Source of the DNA: Leucobacter allii
GTDB lineage: Bacteria; Actinomycetota; Actinomycetes; Actinomycetales; Microbacteriaceae
Assembly: GCF_022919155.1 (NCBI RefSeq)
Contig: NZ_CP095045.1
Location: 2,356,001-2,420,000 of the forward strand
Direction of reading: 5' to 3'
DNA length: 64,000 nucleotides
Shown in pieces: positions 7,423 to 15,439 of this stretch. Both the position numbers and the translations under genes were made by a program. The first letter of the stretch is position 1, and every line of letters begins with the position of its first letter. Below the pieces are notes generated by a model that was given only the letters and a program-made list of their open reading frames with translations, made no database searches and was not told where the DNA came from.

Positions 7423-8241
7423 TCACGCGTCTCCGGGCTCGATGAGGAAGCGGCGCAGCGCCGCGATCACCGCCTCCGGCTCCTCCGCGTGCACCCAGTG
7501 CCCCGCACCGTGCACGGTGATGCGCACCGTGCGCGGGAAGAGCTCCCGCATCACCGGGGCGTCGGCGTCGGTGATGTACGGCGAGCGCTCGCCCTTCACC
7601 CAGAGCACCGGGCCGGCGAAGCTCCGCCCCGAGACATCCGGGAAGCCCATCACGGCGGGCAGCTCCGCGCGCAGCAGCCGGAGATTCGGCTCCCAGGAGA
7701 AGCCGTCGGGGTCGCGGCGCAGGTTCTGCAGCAGGAAGCCGCGCACGGCATCCTGCGGGATCGCGGCGCGCAGCGCCGCCCCGGCGTCGGCTCGGCGCTC
7801 GAGCGTCGCGAGATCGACGCTCGCGAGCGCGTCGAGGAGGTGGGGGAACTCCCCGCGCGAGGCCCCCGAGGCGACCGGCGCGATGTCGAGCACGACGAGG
7901 CGGCGCACGAGACCGGGGTGCCGCAGCGCGAGCATCATCGCGACCTTGCCGCCCATGGAGTGCCCCACGACGTCGACCGGACCCTCGGCCGCGAACCCCG
8001 CCCGCAGCTGGGCGGCGACCAGATCGGCCATCTCAGCGTAGTCGAAGGTCTCGGTCCACCCCGACTGCCCGTGGTTGGGCAGGTCGACGAGCAGGCTCTG
8101 CGCCTCGGGCTCGAGCCCCCCGGCGATCCGCGCGAGGTTCTTCCCCCGGCCGAAGAGGCCGTGCAGCAGCACGACGCGATGCGCGGCGGCGGGGTCGCCG
8201 ATGCGCTGGGCGTGGATGCGGGGGGATGCGGGCTCCGTCAC
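7423..8241 (-). CDS. Alpha/beta hydrolase (YbfF-like esterase)
   Basis: A 272-residue alpha/beta hydrolase with a complete triad. It has the oxyanion motif LLHGLFGRGKN, which matches the HGLFGS.DN motif of YbfF-type esterases. The nucleophile elbow is VVGHSMGGKVAMM, a late acid lies near LWVKGERSPY, and the catalytic histidine is in HGAGHWVHAEEPE. LVDLPNHGQSGWTE is the usual strand-4 region. It likely hydrolyses an acyl ester or thioester in the cytoplasm. GTG at 8241 is supported by TAGCGT exactly 6 nt upstream, a leaderless layout. It lies 29 bp ahead of the 415-aa hypothetical gene on the same strand. Confidence 0.85.
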   Translation of the reverse strand: MTEPASPRIHAQRIGDPAAAHRVVLLHGLFGRGKNLARIAGGLEPEAQSLLVDLPNHGQSGWTETFDYAEMADLVAAQLRAGFAAEGPVDVVGHSMGGKVAMMLALRHPGLVRRLVVLDIAPVASGASRGEFPHLLDALASVDLATLERRADAGAALRAAIPQDAVRGFLLQNLRRDPDGFSWEPNLRLLRAELPAVMGFPDVSGRSFAGPVLWVKGERSPYITDADAPVMRELFPRTVRITVHGAGHWVHAEEPEAVIAALRRFLIEPGDA

Positions 8242-8324
8242 GCCTCTACGCTACCCCGGGATGCGCCTCCGCCCGGCCGGGTCCGCTCGAGGCCGCCCGG
8301 GCTCGCGCCGATCCGAGGTCGAGC

Positions 8325-8356
8325 GGTGCCGCCGTCGTGCGGTGCCGCCGTCGTGC
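8325..8356. repeat. 16-bp perfect tandem duplication
   Basis: GGTGCCGCCGTCGTGC occurs twice head to tail (8325-8340 and 8341-8356) in the 166-bp spacer between the YbfF-like hydrolase and the YdeI gene. No promoter or reading frame is tied to it. It is probably a simple slippage product. Confidence 0.8.
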
Positions 8357-8407
8357 GACGTCGCAGTCGCGCGGTCAGTCGGGGGGGGATATCCCGCGCC
8401 CGCTGCG

Positions 8408-9013
8408 TCACTGCGGATACGGGGTGTCGCCGCCGGCGAGCATCGCGATGACCCGCTCGATCCGGCGCAGGCGGAGCTCCGGCGTGCGCGCCGTCGTGAC
8501 GCGGTGCAGCACCGAATAGCGGTTCTGGGCGTTCAGCGCCTCGAAGGCGGCGCGCGCCGCGTCCGAGGAGGCGAGGGCGGCGGCGAGGTCGTCGGGCATC
8601 GTCATGGACGCGCTCCCGGCGTAGGCGCTCTCCCACCGGCCGTCGGCCTGCGCGCGCTCGACCTCGGCGAGCCCCCGCGGGCGCATTCGGCCGTCGTCCG
8701 TGAGGCGCGCCACATGCTCGACGTTGCGGGCGGACCAGAGACTGCGCGCCCGCCGCGGGGTGAACCGCCGAAGATACGTACCCGCGTCGACCGACTTCGT
8801 CTGGCCGTCGATCCATCCGCTGCACAGCGCCTCGTCGAGCGCCTCCGCATAGCTCAGCGATGTCGGCGCGACGGTGCCCTGCTTCGCCAGCAGCAGCCAC
8901 ACGCCGTCCGAGACGTCCTCGTGCGCGTCGAGCCAGGCGCGCCAGGCGCGCACGTCCACGAGGACCAGGGGCTCGATCTCGGCCGAGGGGCGGGCGGGGC
9001 GGGTGGAGGCCAT
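8408..9013 (-). CDS. YdeI/OmpD-associated family protein
   Basis: A 201-residue member of the YdeI/OmpD-associated family, also called bacteriocin-protection proteins. Family signatures are AWLDAHEDVSDGVWLLLAKQ, then YAEALDEALCSGWIDGQTK, then TYLRRFTPRRARSLWSARN and GRMRPRGLAEV. The length fits the family. The molecular role is not established, and cell-envelope or peptide-resistance links are only known for a few members. A GGAG ribosome-binding site lies about 11 nt before the ATG. The gene diverges from a CPBP protease. Confidence 0.88.
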   Translation of the reverse strand: MASTRPARPSAEIEPLVLVDVRAWRAWLDAHEDVSDGVWLLLAKQGTVAPTSLSYAEALDEALCSGWIDGQTKSVDAGTYLRRFTPRRARSLWSARNVEHVARLTDDGRMRPRGLAEVERAQADGRWESAYAGSASMTMPDDLAAALASSDAARAAFEALNAQNRYSVLHRVTTARTPELRLRRIERVIAMLAGGDTPYPQ

Positions 9014-9350
9014 GGCGGGGTCACGCTCCTTGCGGGAAGACGGCGGTACTCAGTACGAACAGGACGACGAGCGGCCGGGGAGTCCGCCGCTGCACTCCCG
9101 GTGCGGTCATGCGCCGATTCTATGCGGCGGCACCGACATGCGATTCCGCCCGACGGACGACTCCTGGATCCCGGTCGCCCGACACCGATCGCAGCGCGGC
9201 AGCGGCCCGCGGCCGCCCGGGTTCATCGGCATCGCGGTCCCGCGAACCGCTAGGCTCGGAGACGTGCTCGTCCTCGCGCCGAGCGGCGCGGCGCCGAGCA
9301 TCCGACCCCGAACGGTGCGCGCTCGCGCTCGGAACCTCCCAGGAGCCCCC
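9014..9350. other. Divergent intergenic region between ydeI-like and CPBP genes
   Basis: A 337-bp spacer. It contains a TAGGCT -10-like box at 9251-9256 followed 7 nt later by an in-frame GTG at 9264, which would extend the CPBP protein by 29 residues. No clear -35 box, hairpin or conserved small reading frame was seen in the rest. Confidence 0.5.
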
Positions 9351-10274
9351 ATGTCGCTGCGCCAACATCCCTTCATCGCCGATGCACGGACCGGGAAGCG
9401 GGTGACCACGTGGTGGCTCGGGCTGATCGTGTTCTTCGCGGTCTGGGCGATCCAGATCGGTCTGATGGCCGCGCTCCAGATCAACCTCCCGGTGCCGGCG
9501 GGCTCGGTCGCGGCCCAACTGCAGGAGGGCGTGGCGAACATCATCGTCATCGGCCTCGTGTTCCTCTGGGTCGCGGTGTTCGAGCGCCGCAGTATCCTGA
9601 CGCTCGGGTTCCGCAGCCCCGGCCGCGGGGTGCTGAAGCTGCTGCTCGGCGTCGTCGTCGGGCTCGCGATGATCTCGCTCCCTGTGCTGCTGCTCCTCGC
9701 CACCGGCCAGTACGCGGTGGTCGACGGACCTGCGGACTCCTCCTCCGGCTTCCCCGCTCTGCCGATGATCCTCGGTTTGGCCGTGACCGTCGTCTTTCAG
9801 GGCAGCAACGAGGAGATCCTCACCCGCGGATTCCTCCTGCAGAGCGTCGGACAGAGGTTCCCGAGCTGGCTCGCGATCCTGCTGCCCGCGTTCCTGTTCA
9901 CCGTCGTGCACGGCGTCGGCAGCCAGGTGCTGCCGTTCTCGACGATCTTCCTCTACGGGCTCTTCGCCACGTTCGTCGTGCTGTGGCAGCGGTCGCTCTG
10001 GCTGATCTGCGGCATCCACGCGGGGTGGAACTTCGGCATGGGCAACTTCTACGGCATCCCCGTCAGCGGTCTCGAGCCGCACGCGACGTCGCTGATCTTC
10101 CTCGCTCCGGTGGACGGATCCACGGATCTGCTGACCGGCGGGGACTTCGGAACCGAGGGCGGCCTGCCCGCCGCGCTCACCATGCTCATCGCCGCGCTCA
10201 TCGCGTTGCTGGCCTGGCGACGCAGCCGCAGGGCGCCGGCAGGAGCTCCGGAAGCCCCCGCGACCTCGGACTGA
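9351..10274 (+). CDS. CPBP family intramembrane glutamic endopeptidase
   Basis: A 307-residue polytopic membrane protein with the ABI/CPBP (Rce1-like) motifs. Motif 1 is SNEEILTRGFLLQ with E154, E155 and R159, motif 2 is FLFTVVHGVG with H187, and a later histidine lies in LICGIHAGWNFG. These residues form the active site in Rce1-type proteases. It probably cleaves a membrane-bound or prenylated peptide, with unknown substrate. ATG at 9351 has AGGAG 6 nt upstream. GTG at 9264, with TAGGCT 7 nt before it, is an alternative leaderless start. A short highly charged tail ends the protein. Confidence 0.85.
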   Translation: MSLRQHPFIADARTGKRVTTWWLGLIVFFAVWAIQIGLMAALQINLPVPAGSVAAQLQEGVANIIVIGLVFLWVAVFERRSILTLGFRSPGRGVLKLLLGVVVGLAMISLPVLLLLATGQYAVVDGPADSSSGFPALPMILGLAVTVVFQGSNEEILTRGFLLQSVGQRFPSWLAILLPAFLFTVVHGVGSQVLPFSTIFLYGLFATFVVLWQRSLWLICGIHAGWNFGMGNFYGIPVSGLEPHATSLIFLAPVDGSTDLLTGGDFGTEGGLPAALTMLIAALIALLAWRRSRRAPAGAPEAPATSD

Positions 10275-10366
10275 CCACGGGGCGCCGGGGACGCGGGAGG
10301 CTCCGGTGCCGGTTGTCGCCAGCCGCCGCCGGTCGCCTCGCGGGATCGATCGGCGCACCGCACTGA

Positions 10367-10987
10367 TCACCCCGCCTCGAACCGGACGTGATCGACGATG
10401 CAGCCGTCGAGCTCGGGCGGCGTCGCGCCGATGAACACGCCGCCGGCGACGGAGCCGGTGAGCGCGGCGACGCCGTCGAACACGCAGTGATCGAACACGC
10501 AGCGGGACGTCCATTGCACCGCGCGCAGCGTCGCTCCGGTGAAGGTGCATCGCTCGAACCGCACGCCGGACGCGACGGATCGGGACAGCGTCGCACCGGA
10601 GAAGTCGCAGCCGATGAACGTCCCGCCGAGGCGAGCCCCGGAGAGCTTCGCCCCGGCGAAACTGCAATCGACGAAACGACGACGGACGAAAACGCCGCGC
10701 ATGTCGATCCGGTCGAGGACGCAGTCCTCGAGCTCCGATTCGTTCACCGAGGCGCCGTCCGCGAAGACGGCGTCCGAGAGATCGACCCCTATCGCGTGCT
10801 GCCACCGGATCGGCGTCGTCAGCCGGATGCCGCGCAGGTCGATCCGTCCCCCGCCGGTCGTCCCGAACGGCGACGTCGGAGCGCTCGCCCCGGGGCGCCG
10901 GGCCGCCAGCACGAGCTCGCGCTCGATCGAGGCCGTGTGCTCGGGCGTCCAGCGATCCCGCAGCTGACGCTTCGTCTGCGGGGTCAT
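10367..10987 (-). CDS. Pentapeptide repeat protein
   Basis: About 206 residues with A(D/N)LxX-type five-residue repeats: GVDLSDAVFADGASVNESEL, DRIDMRGVFV, DCSFAGAKLSGARLGGTFIG, CDFSGATLSRS and CTFTGATLRAV. Such repeats form a right-handed quadrilateral beta helix. Some members mimic DNA and protect gyrase from quinolones, but many have no known role. No gyrase-protection claim is made here. ATG at 10987 (MTPQTKRQL) is preferred; an upstream GTG at 11032 would add 15 basic residues. It lies 64 bp downstream of the SRPBCC gene, probably in one transcription unit. Confidence 0.8.
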   Translation of the reverse strand: MTPQTKRQLRDRWTPEHTASIERELVLAARRPGASAPTSPFGTTGGGRIDLRGIRLTTPIRWQHAIGVDLSDAVFADGASVNESELEDCVLDRIDMRGVFVRRRFVDCSFAGAKLSGARLGGTFIGCDFSGATLSRSVASGVRFERCTFTGATLRAVQWTSRCVFDHCVFDGVAALTGSVAGGVFIGATPPELDGCIVDHVRFEAG

Positions 10988-11051
10988 CGTCCAGCGCCCC
11001 CGCGACGGAGCACCGGTTCGGGGGCGGGGCACACGGTTCGGCCAGACGCGC

Positions 11052-11537
11052 TCACGGCCGGTCGTTCCGATCGACGGCGGGGCCGCGCCCGGATTCGAGA
11101 CGGTGCGCGAGCCAGTCGTTCCGCTGCACGATGAGGCGCTCCATGTAGCGCACGAGCAGGAGGCGTTCCGCGATCCGCCCCAGCGGACCGAACGGCGCCT
11201 CGAACTCGATGCGGTCGATCATCCGCGTCCCGGCCCCGTCCTCGACGAATTCGTGCTCGTGCCACCATCGTCTGAACGGACCGGAGAGCTGCTCGTCGAC
11301 GAATCTCCGGGGAGGATCGTACGCGGTGATCGCAGAGGTCATGCGGAACCGGATCCCGAAGTGCCGCGCCCGCCAGGTCACGCTCTCCCCCGGCCCGATC
11401 TCGCCGGTGGTGACGCCCGCCACCGCGCGCTCGCCCGACCGGGCCATCGATCCCGTGTGCGCGTCGATCGACAGGCTCAGCGCGAAGCACTCCCGAGCCG
11501 GCGCATCGATGCGCGTCTCGAGCATGAAACCGGCCAC
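11052..11537 (-). CDS. SRPBCC/polyketide cyclase-type ligand-binding protein
   Basis: A 161-residue START-like protein. Signatures include MLETRIDAPARECFALSLS at the N-terminus, EIGPGESVTWRARHFGIRFR in the sheet, YDPPRRFVDEQLSGPFRRWW, and a C-terminal helix RLLLVRYMERLIVQRNDWL. This matches the CYC/SRPBCC family seen in many Actinobacteria, where most members bind or transform hydrophobic ligands of unknown identity. GTG at 11537 has TAGGCT 7 nt upstream. It sits between ychF and the pentapeptide gene on the same strand. Confidence 0.82.
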   Translation of the reverse strand: MAGFMLETRIDAPARECFALSLSIDAHTGSMARSGERAVAGVTTGEIGPGESVTWRARHFGIRFRMTSAITAYDPPRRFVDEQLSGPFRRWWHEHEFVEDGAGTRMIDRIEFEAPFGPLGRIAERLLLVRYMERLIVQRNDWLAHRLESGRGPAVDRNDRP

Positions 11538-11606
11538 GGGGAGCAGCCTACGCCCACCCGGTCCGAAAGCTGCTCGGGAACCCGCACGGCGCCGACGCGA
11601 GGGCGG

Positions 11607-12680
11607 TCAGACGTTGAACCGCCACTCGCACACGTCGCCGTCCTGCATCACGTAGTCCTTGCCCTCCATGCGGGCCTTGCCCTTGGCGCGGGCCTCGGCG
11701 ACGGACCCCGCCTCGACGAGGTCGTCGAAGGAGATGATCTCGCCCTTGATGAAGCCCTTCTCGAAGTCGGTGTGGATCGCGCCGGCCGCCTGCGGTGCCG
11801 TCGCGCCCTGCTTGATCGTCCAGGCGCGCGCCTCCTTCGGCCCGGCCGTGAGATAGGTCTGCAGCCCGAGCGTGGCGAAGCCGATGCGGGCGAGCTGGTC
11901 GAGGCCGCTCTCCTCCTGGCCGATCGAGGCGAGGAGCTCCGCCGCGTCCTCGGCGTCGAGCTCGATGAGCTCGCTCTCGATCTTCGCGTCGAGGAAGATG
12001 GCCTGCGCGGGCGCGACGAGGGCCGCGAGCTCATCGAGCCTCGCCCGATCCTGCAGCACCCCTTCGTCGACGTTGAAGACGTAGAGGAACGGCTTCGCCG
12101 TGAGCAGGCCGAGCTCCGTGATCGGCTCGAGGTCGATACCCGCGTGCGCGAGGATCTTGCCGTCGTTCAGCGCGGCCTGCGCGGCCTTCGCGGTCTCGAC
12201 GACCGAGGGGTCGATCTTCTTGTTCTTCAGCTCCTTCTCGTACCGCACGAGCGCCTTGTCGATGGTCTGCAGGTCGGCGATGATGAGCTCGGTGTTGATC
12301 GTCTCCATGTCGCTCGCCGGGTTCACCGCCCCGTCGACGTGCACCACGTCGGGATCGGAGAATCCGCGGACGACCTGTGCGATCGCGTCGGCCTCCCGGA
12401 TGTTCGCGAGGAACTGGTTGCCGAGCCCCTCGCCCTCGCTGGCGCCGCGGACGATGCCGGCGATGTCGACGAAGCTCACGGGGGCGGGCAGGATCCGCTC
12501 GCTGCCGAAGATCTCCGCGAGCGTGTCGAGCCGCGGATCCGGCAGATTCACCACGCCGACGTTCGGCTCGATCGTCGCGAACGGGTAGTTCGCCGCGAGC
12601 GCGTCGTTCTGGGTGAGCGCGTTGAAGAGGGTCGACTTGCCCACGTTGGGGAGTCCTACGATGCCGATTGTCAGAGCCAC
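11607..12680 (-). CDS. ychF: Redox-regulated ATPase YchF/Obg-like GTPase
   Basis: The 357-residue product is YchF. G1 is GIVGLPNVGKSTLFNALTQ at the N-terminus, G3 is FVDIAGIVRGASEGEGLGN, and the G4 position reads YVFNVDEG rather than NKxD, which explains the family's preference for ATP. It has a coiled-coil insertion (RYEKELKNKKIDPSV) and a C-terminal TGS domain (FEKGFIKGEIISFDDLVEAG, KDYVMQDGDVCEWRF). It binds ribosomes and affects stress responses. GTG at 12680 is chosen because the G1 motif starts eight residues later. TAGACT lies 8 nt upstream. Gene order fits the conserved actinobacterial block. Confidence 0.97.
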   Translation of the reverse strand: MALTIGIVGLPNVGKSTLFNALTQNDALAANYPFATIEPNVGVVNLPDPRLDTLAEIFGSERILPAPVSFVDIAGIVRGASEGEGLGNQFLANIREADAIAQVVRGFSDPDVVHVDGAVNPASDMETINTELIIADLQTIDKALVRYEKELKNKKIDPSVVETAKAAQAALNDGKILAHAGIDLEPITELGLLTAKPFLYVFNVDEGVLQDRARLDELAALVAPAQAIFLDAKIESELIELDAEDAAELLASIGQEESGLDQLARIGFATLGLQTYLTAGPKEARAWTIKQGATAPQAAGAIHTDFEKGFIKGEIISFDDLVEAGSVAEARAKGKARMEGKDYVMQDGDVCEWRFNV

Positions 12681-12748
12681 GAGGCACCAGTCTACGCGGC
12701 CCCGGCGGGACGCACGACCGGGCCGGTGCCCGATCGGGGGCGCCGCGC

Positions 12749-13360
12749 TCAGCCGGGAACGTGCTCCCCCGCCGCGACCGCCGCCGCTCGCGCGGCGGCC
12801 TCCACCTCGGCCACGTGGCCCCGCCACCAGGCCGCGTCGCCCGGGGGCAGGTTCATCGCATCGGCGCGCATGCCCGCGGCGCCGTCGAGCGTCTCGCGCA
12901 GGATATCCGCGTGGCCGGCGTGCCGATGGGTCTCTGCGATCATGTGCACGAGGAGGCGCCGCACCGTCACGACCTCCCCGCCCCACCACGGCACCGCCCC
13001 GGTCGCGTCGGGCCCGAGCTCCCGCACCACGGCGTCGTCGCTCCGCCAGACCCGGCGGTAGAGCTCCACGACGTCCTCGCGCCGTTCCTCCGCCGTCGCC
13101 CACATGTCGGCGTTGTCGGCGGCGACCTCCGCCATCCAGGGCAGCGCGATGCCGCCGTCGCGGCCGAGGCACTCGGTGAGATACCCGTACTCGGTGCCGG
13201 AGACGTGCTTGACGATCCCGAGGAGGTTCGTGCCCGTCGGCGTCAGCGGCCGGCGCGCGTCGTACTCGCCGATCCCCTCCAGCTTCCAGAGCAGCGCCTC
13301 GCGGGCGCGCTGCAGGTAGCCGAGGTGCAGCTCGATCTCCGGGTCCGCTTCGTGGGCCAT
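12749..13360 (-). CDS. DinB family protein (DUF664)
   Basis: A 203-residue DinB/DUF664 four-helix-bundle protein. It shows LGYLQRAREALLWKLEGI, then TNLLGIVKHVSGTEYGYL with the first metal-ligand histidine, and RLLVHMIAETHRHAGHADIL carrying the HxxxH-type pair. The family resembles mycothiol- and bacillithiol-dependent enzymes, and activity here is unknown. ATG at 13360 has TAGCCT exactly 6 nt upstream. It diverges from the lipoprotein gene across 66 bp. Confidence 0.88.
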   Translation of the reverse strand: MAHEADPEIELHLGYLQRAREALLWKLEGIGEYDARRPLTPTGTNLLGIVKHVSGTEYGYLTECLGRDGGIALPWMAEVAADNADMWATAEERREDVVELYRRVWRSDDAVVRELGPDATGAVPWWGGEVVTVRRLLVHMIAETHRHAGHADILRETLDGAAGMRADAMNLPPGDAAWWRGHVAEVEAAARAAAVAAGEHVPG

Positions 13361-13426
13361 GCCGTCAGGCTAGCAAGCGCTCCGGACATTCCCGCCGAGT
13401 CGGCGCGGCCTCGCTACGCTGGCCCC

Positions 13427-14692
13427 ATGACGAGGAGGATCGCACGCGTACTGCGCAGCATCGTCGCGCTCGCGCTGCTCGCGCCGCTGCTCGCGGGATG
13501 CGGCGGCGACGGAGCGCGCGGCGACTTCGCGCGGACCTTCGGGGGCGACCCCGAGATCGCAGGGTTCGAGCTCTCGACGGCCGACAACATGCCGTTCACG
13601 GGCGGGGTGAGCGCCGATGTCGACGCGCGCGCGGGAGCCTCCGAGACCGAGCTGCACGGTCTCGTCGAGCGGCTCAGCGGCTTCGTGCGCGAGCACGAGG
13701 ACGTCGGCGCGGTGATCACGGTCCGCGCCGACGCGATCACGGTGCCCGTCTTCGCGGAGACCGAGTCGAGCTCCGCGGCCCTCGCCGCGGCACTCGCACT
13801 CGCGGCGGACGACCGGGTCGCGACGGTCGGTCTCGCGGCCGCGGACGGCGAGGATCGGATCACCAGCGCGGGGCTGCGGCTCGCCGAGGCGGCCGGCGTC
13901 GACGCGGCCTTCGCACTCGCCCTCGATGCTCCGGAGCTCCTCGCCGAGGCCGCCGAGGACGCGGTGCCGTGGCTGAGCGTGCGGGACGCGGAGACGGCCG
14001 TCAGGATCCAGGGGCGCCCGGGCCCCTGGCTGGAGACCGCCCGCAGCACCTGGACGACGGTGGCCGGCGCGCTCGAGACGACAGCGATCTCCGCGGAACC
14101 CGAGCGGATCGATCTCACGCTCGCCGATGAATCCGATGTCGCGGCGGCGACCGCGCTCGTGGACGCGATGCCGTCGCAGACCGCGATCCCCGTCGTGTTC
14201 TCGAGCCCGCTCGTCGCGCTCGGCCTGAACGCGACGGGAACCTCGCTGCGGACGCTCTTCGCGGGGTTGGATCCGGCCGACCGGGCTCTCGTGCGGACGA
14301 GCTGGACCGACGACGCCGAGGCCTCGATGCGACTCGCCTCGATCGACGACGCGGGTACGCTCGCCCGCGCGCTCGCGACGGTTCCGGCCGCCTCCGCGTT
14401 CGAGCTGCTCACCCTCACCGTCGGCGCGGCCGATGATCCCACGCTCCGCGTGACCTCCGCCCCGGCGGAGCTCGCCGCCGCCGTCACCGCCGCCCGCGCC
14501 GTCCTCGCTGACCCCGAGACGGCCTCGCTCGTCGTCTCGCCCGTCGGCGTCACGTTGACGACCGCGCATGACGCGAGCGACGCCGAGCTCGAGGGCCGCC
14601 TCGACGCGCTCGAGGCGCTGGCCGCGCCCGGCGCCAGGGCCTGCGCGGAACGGCCCGACGGCCGCAGCGTCTGCGCCTCGCCGACGCGCTGA
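13427..14692 (+). CDS. Hypothetical lipoprotein, 421 aa
   Basis: The N-terminus MTRRIARVLRSIVALALL is a signal peptide that ends in APLLAGC, a lipobox with C25 as the lipidated residue. The mature part is Ala-, Asp- and Glu-rich, with several similar strand/helix units (SADVDARAGASETELHGLVE, RADAITVPVFAETESSSAAL, DESDVAAATALVDAMPSQTA), suggesting repeated small alpha/beta modules. I do not recognise the family. TACGCT occupies 13415-13420, and the ATG begins 7 nt later, so this is a clear leaderless candidate. Surface-exposed membrane anchoring is likely. Confidence 0.82.
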   Translation: MTRRIARVLRSIVALALLAPLLAGCGGDGARGDFARTFGGDPEIAGFELSTADNMPFTGGVSADVDARAGASETELHGLVERLSGFVREHEDVGAVITVRADAITVPVFAETESSSAALAAALALAADDRVATVGLAAADGEDRITSAGLRLAEAAGVDAAFALALDAPELLAEAAEDAVPWLSVRDAETAVRIQGRPGPWLETARSTWTTVAGALETTAISAEPERIDLTLADESDVAAATALVDAMPSQTAIPVVFSSPLVALGLNATGTSLRTLFAGLDPADRALVRTSWTDDAEASMRLASIDDAGTLARALATVPAASAFELLTLTVGAADDPTLRVTSAPAELAAAVTAARAVLADPETASLVVSPVGVTLTTAHDASDAELEGRLDALEALAAPGARACAERPDGRSVCASPTR

Positions 14693-14742
14693 GCGGGGGC
14701 GGAGCCGCCGGCCCTGTCAGCGGCGTGTGCCAGGATCGTTGC

Positions 14743-15327
14743 GTGCCCGTCGACTTCACCGCGATCGATTTCGAGACCGCCAACAGCCACCCCTCCTCCG
14801 CCTGCTCGGTGGGTCTCGCCCGCGTGCGCGACGGGGCCGTGGTCGATCGCGCGGAGTGGCTCATCCGCCCGCCCGCCGGGCACGCGCAGTTCCTGCCCTT
14901 CAACATCAAGATCCACGGGATCACCCCCGGCATGGTGGCGAGCGCGCCCGAGTGGGGCGAGCAGCTCGCGCGCCTGCGCGAGTTCATCGGCGACGACGTG
15001 GCGGTCGCCCACAACGCGAGCTTCGACATGGGCGTGATCCGGGCGGCCTGCGCCGAGACGGTCACCCCGACCCCGCGCCTGCGCTACCTCTGCAGCGTGC
15101 AGGTCTCTCGGAAGACCTACGACATCCCCTCGCACCGCCTCCCCCTCGCGGCCGCGGCCGCGGGATTCGGCGACTTCGCGCACCACGAGGCGCTCGCCGA
15201 CGCGGAGGCCTGCGCCGCCATCATCGTGGACGCCGCCAGACGCCACGGCGCGGCCGACGTTCCGGCGCTCGCGAAGACCGTCGGACTGCGGGTGCAGCGG
15301 CTCACGGCGATTCCGCTGAAGCTCTGA
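14743..15327 (+). CDS. DnaQ-like 3'-5' exonuclease (DEDDh)
   Basis: A 194-residue RNase T/DnaQ-fold exonuclease. Exo I is FTAIDFETANS, Exo II is AVAHNASFDMGVI and Exo III is HHEALADAEACA, giving a complete D-E-D-D-h set. A KIHGITPGMV segment between Exo I and II is typical of DNA polymerase III epsilon-like proteins. It is a stand-alone domain, probably in repair or RNA processing rather than replicative proofreading. GTG at 14743 is favoured over an upstream ATG at 14725 because CAGGAT sits exactly 6 nt before it. A hairpin follows the stop. Confidence 0.9.
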   Translation: MPVDFTAIDFETANSHPSSACSVGLARVRDGAVVDRAEWLIRPPAGHAQFLPFNIKIHGITPGMVASAPEWGEQLARLREFIGDDVAVAHNASFDMGVIRAACAETVTPTPRLRYLCSVQVSRKTYDIPSHRLPLAAAAAGFGDFAHHEALADAEACAAIIVDAARRHGAADVPALAKTVGLRVQRLTAIPLKL

Positions 15328-15332
15328 ACCTC

Positions 15333-15356
15333 CGGGGCGCGGGTTCGCGCGCCCCG
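15333..15356 (+). terminator. Stem-loop after exonuclease gene
   Basis: CGGGGCGCG pairs with CGCGCCCCG (9 bp) around a GGTTCG loop, 6 nt after the exonuclease stop. No T-run follows, as is common in high-GC Actinobacteria. Confidence 0.55.
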
Positions 15357-15439
15357 CGGCCCGGATCGGTCTTCGTGTCGGAGGTCCGTGAGAACGTGGA
15401 GGCGTCACCCCGTCCGACACCCGAAAGCCTCGGTGGACT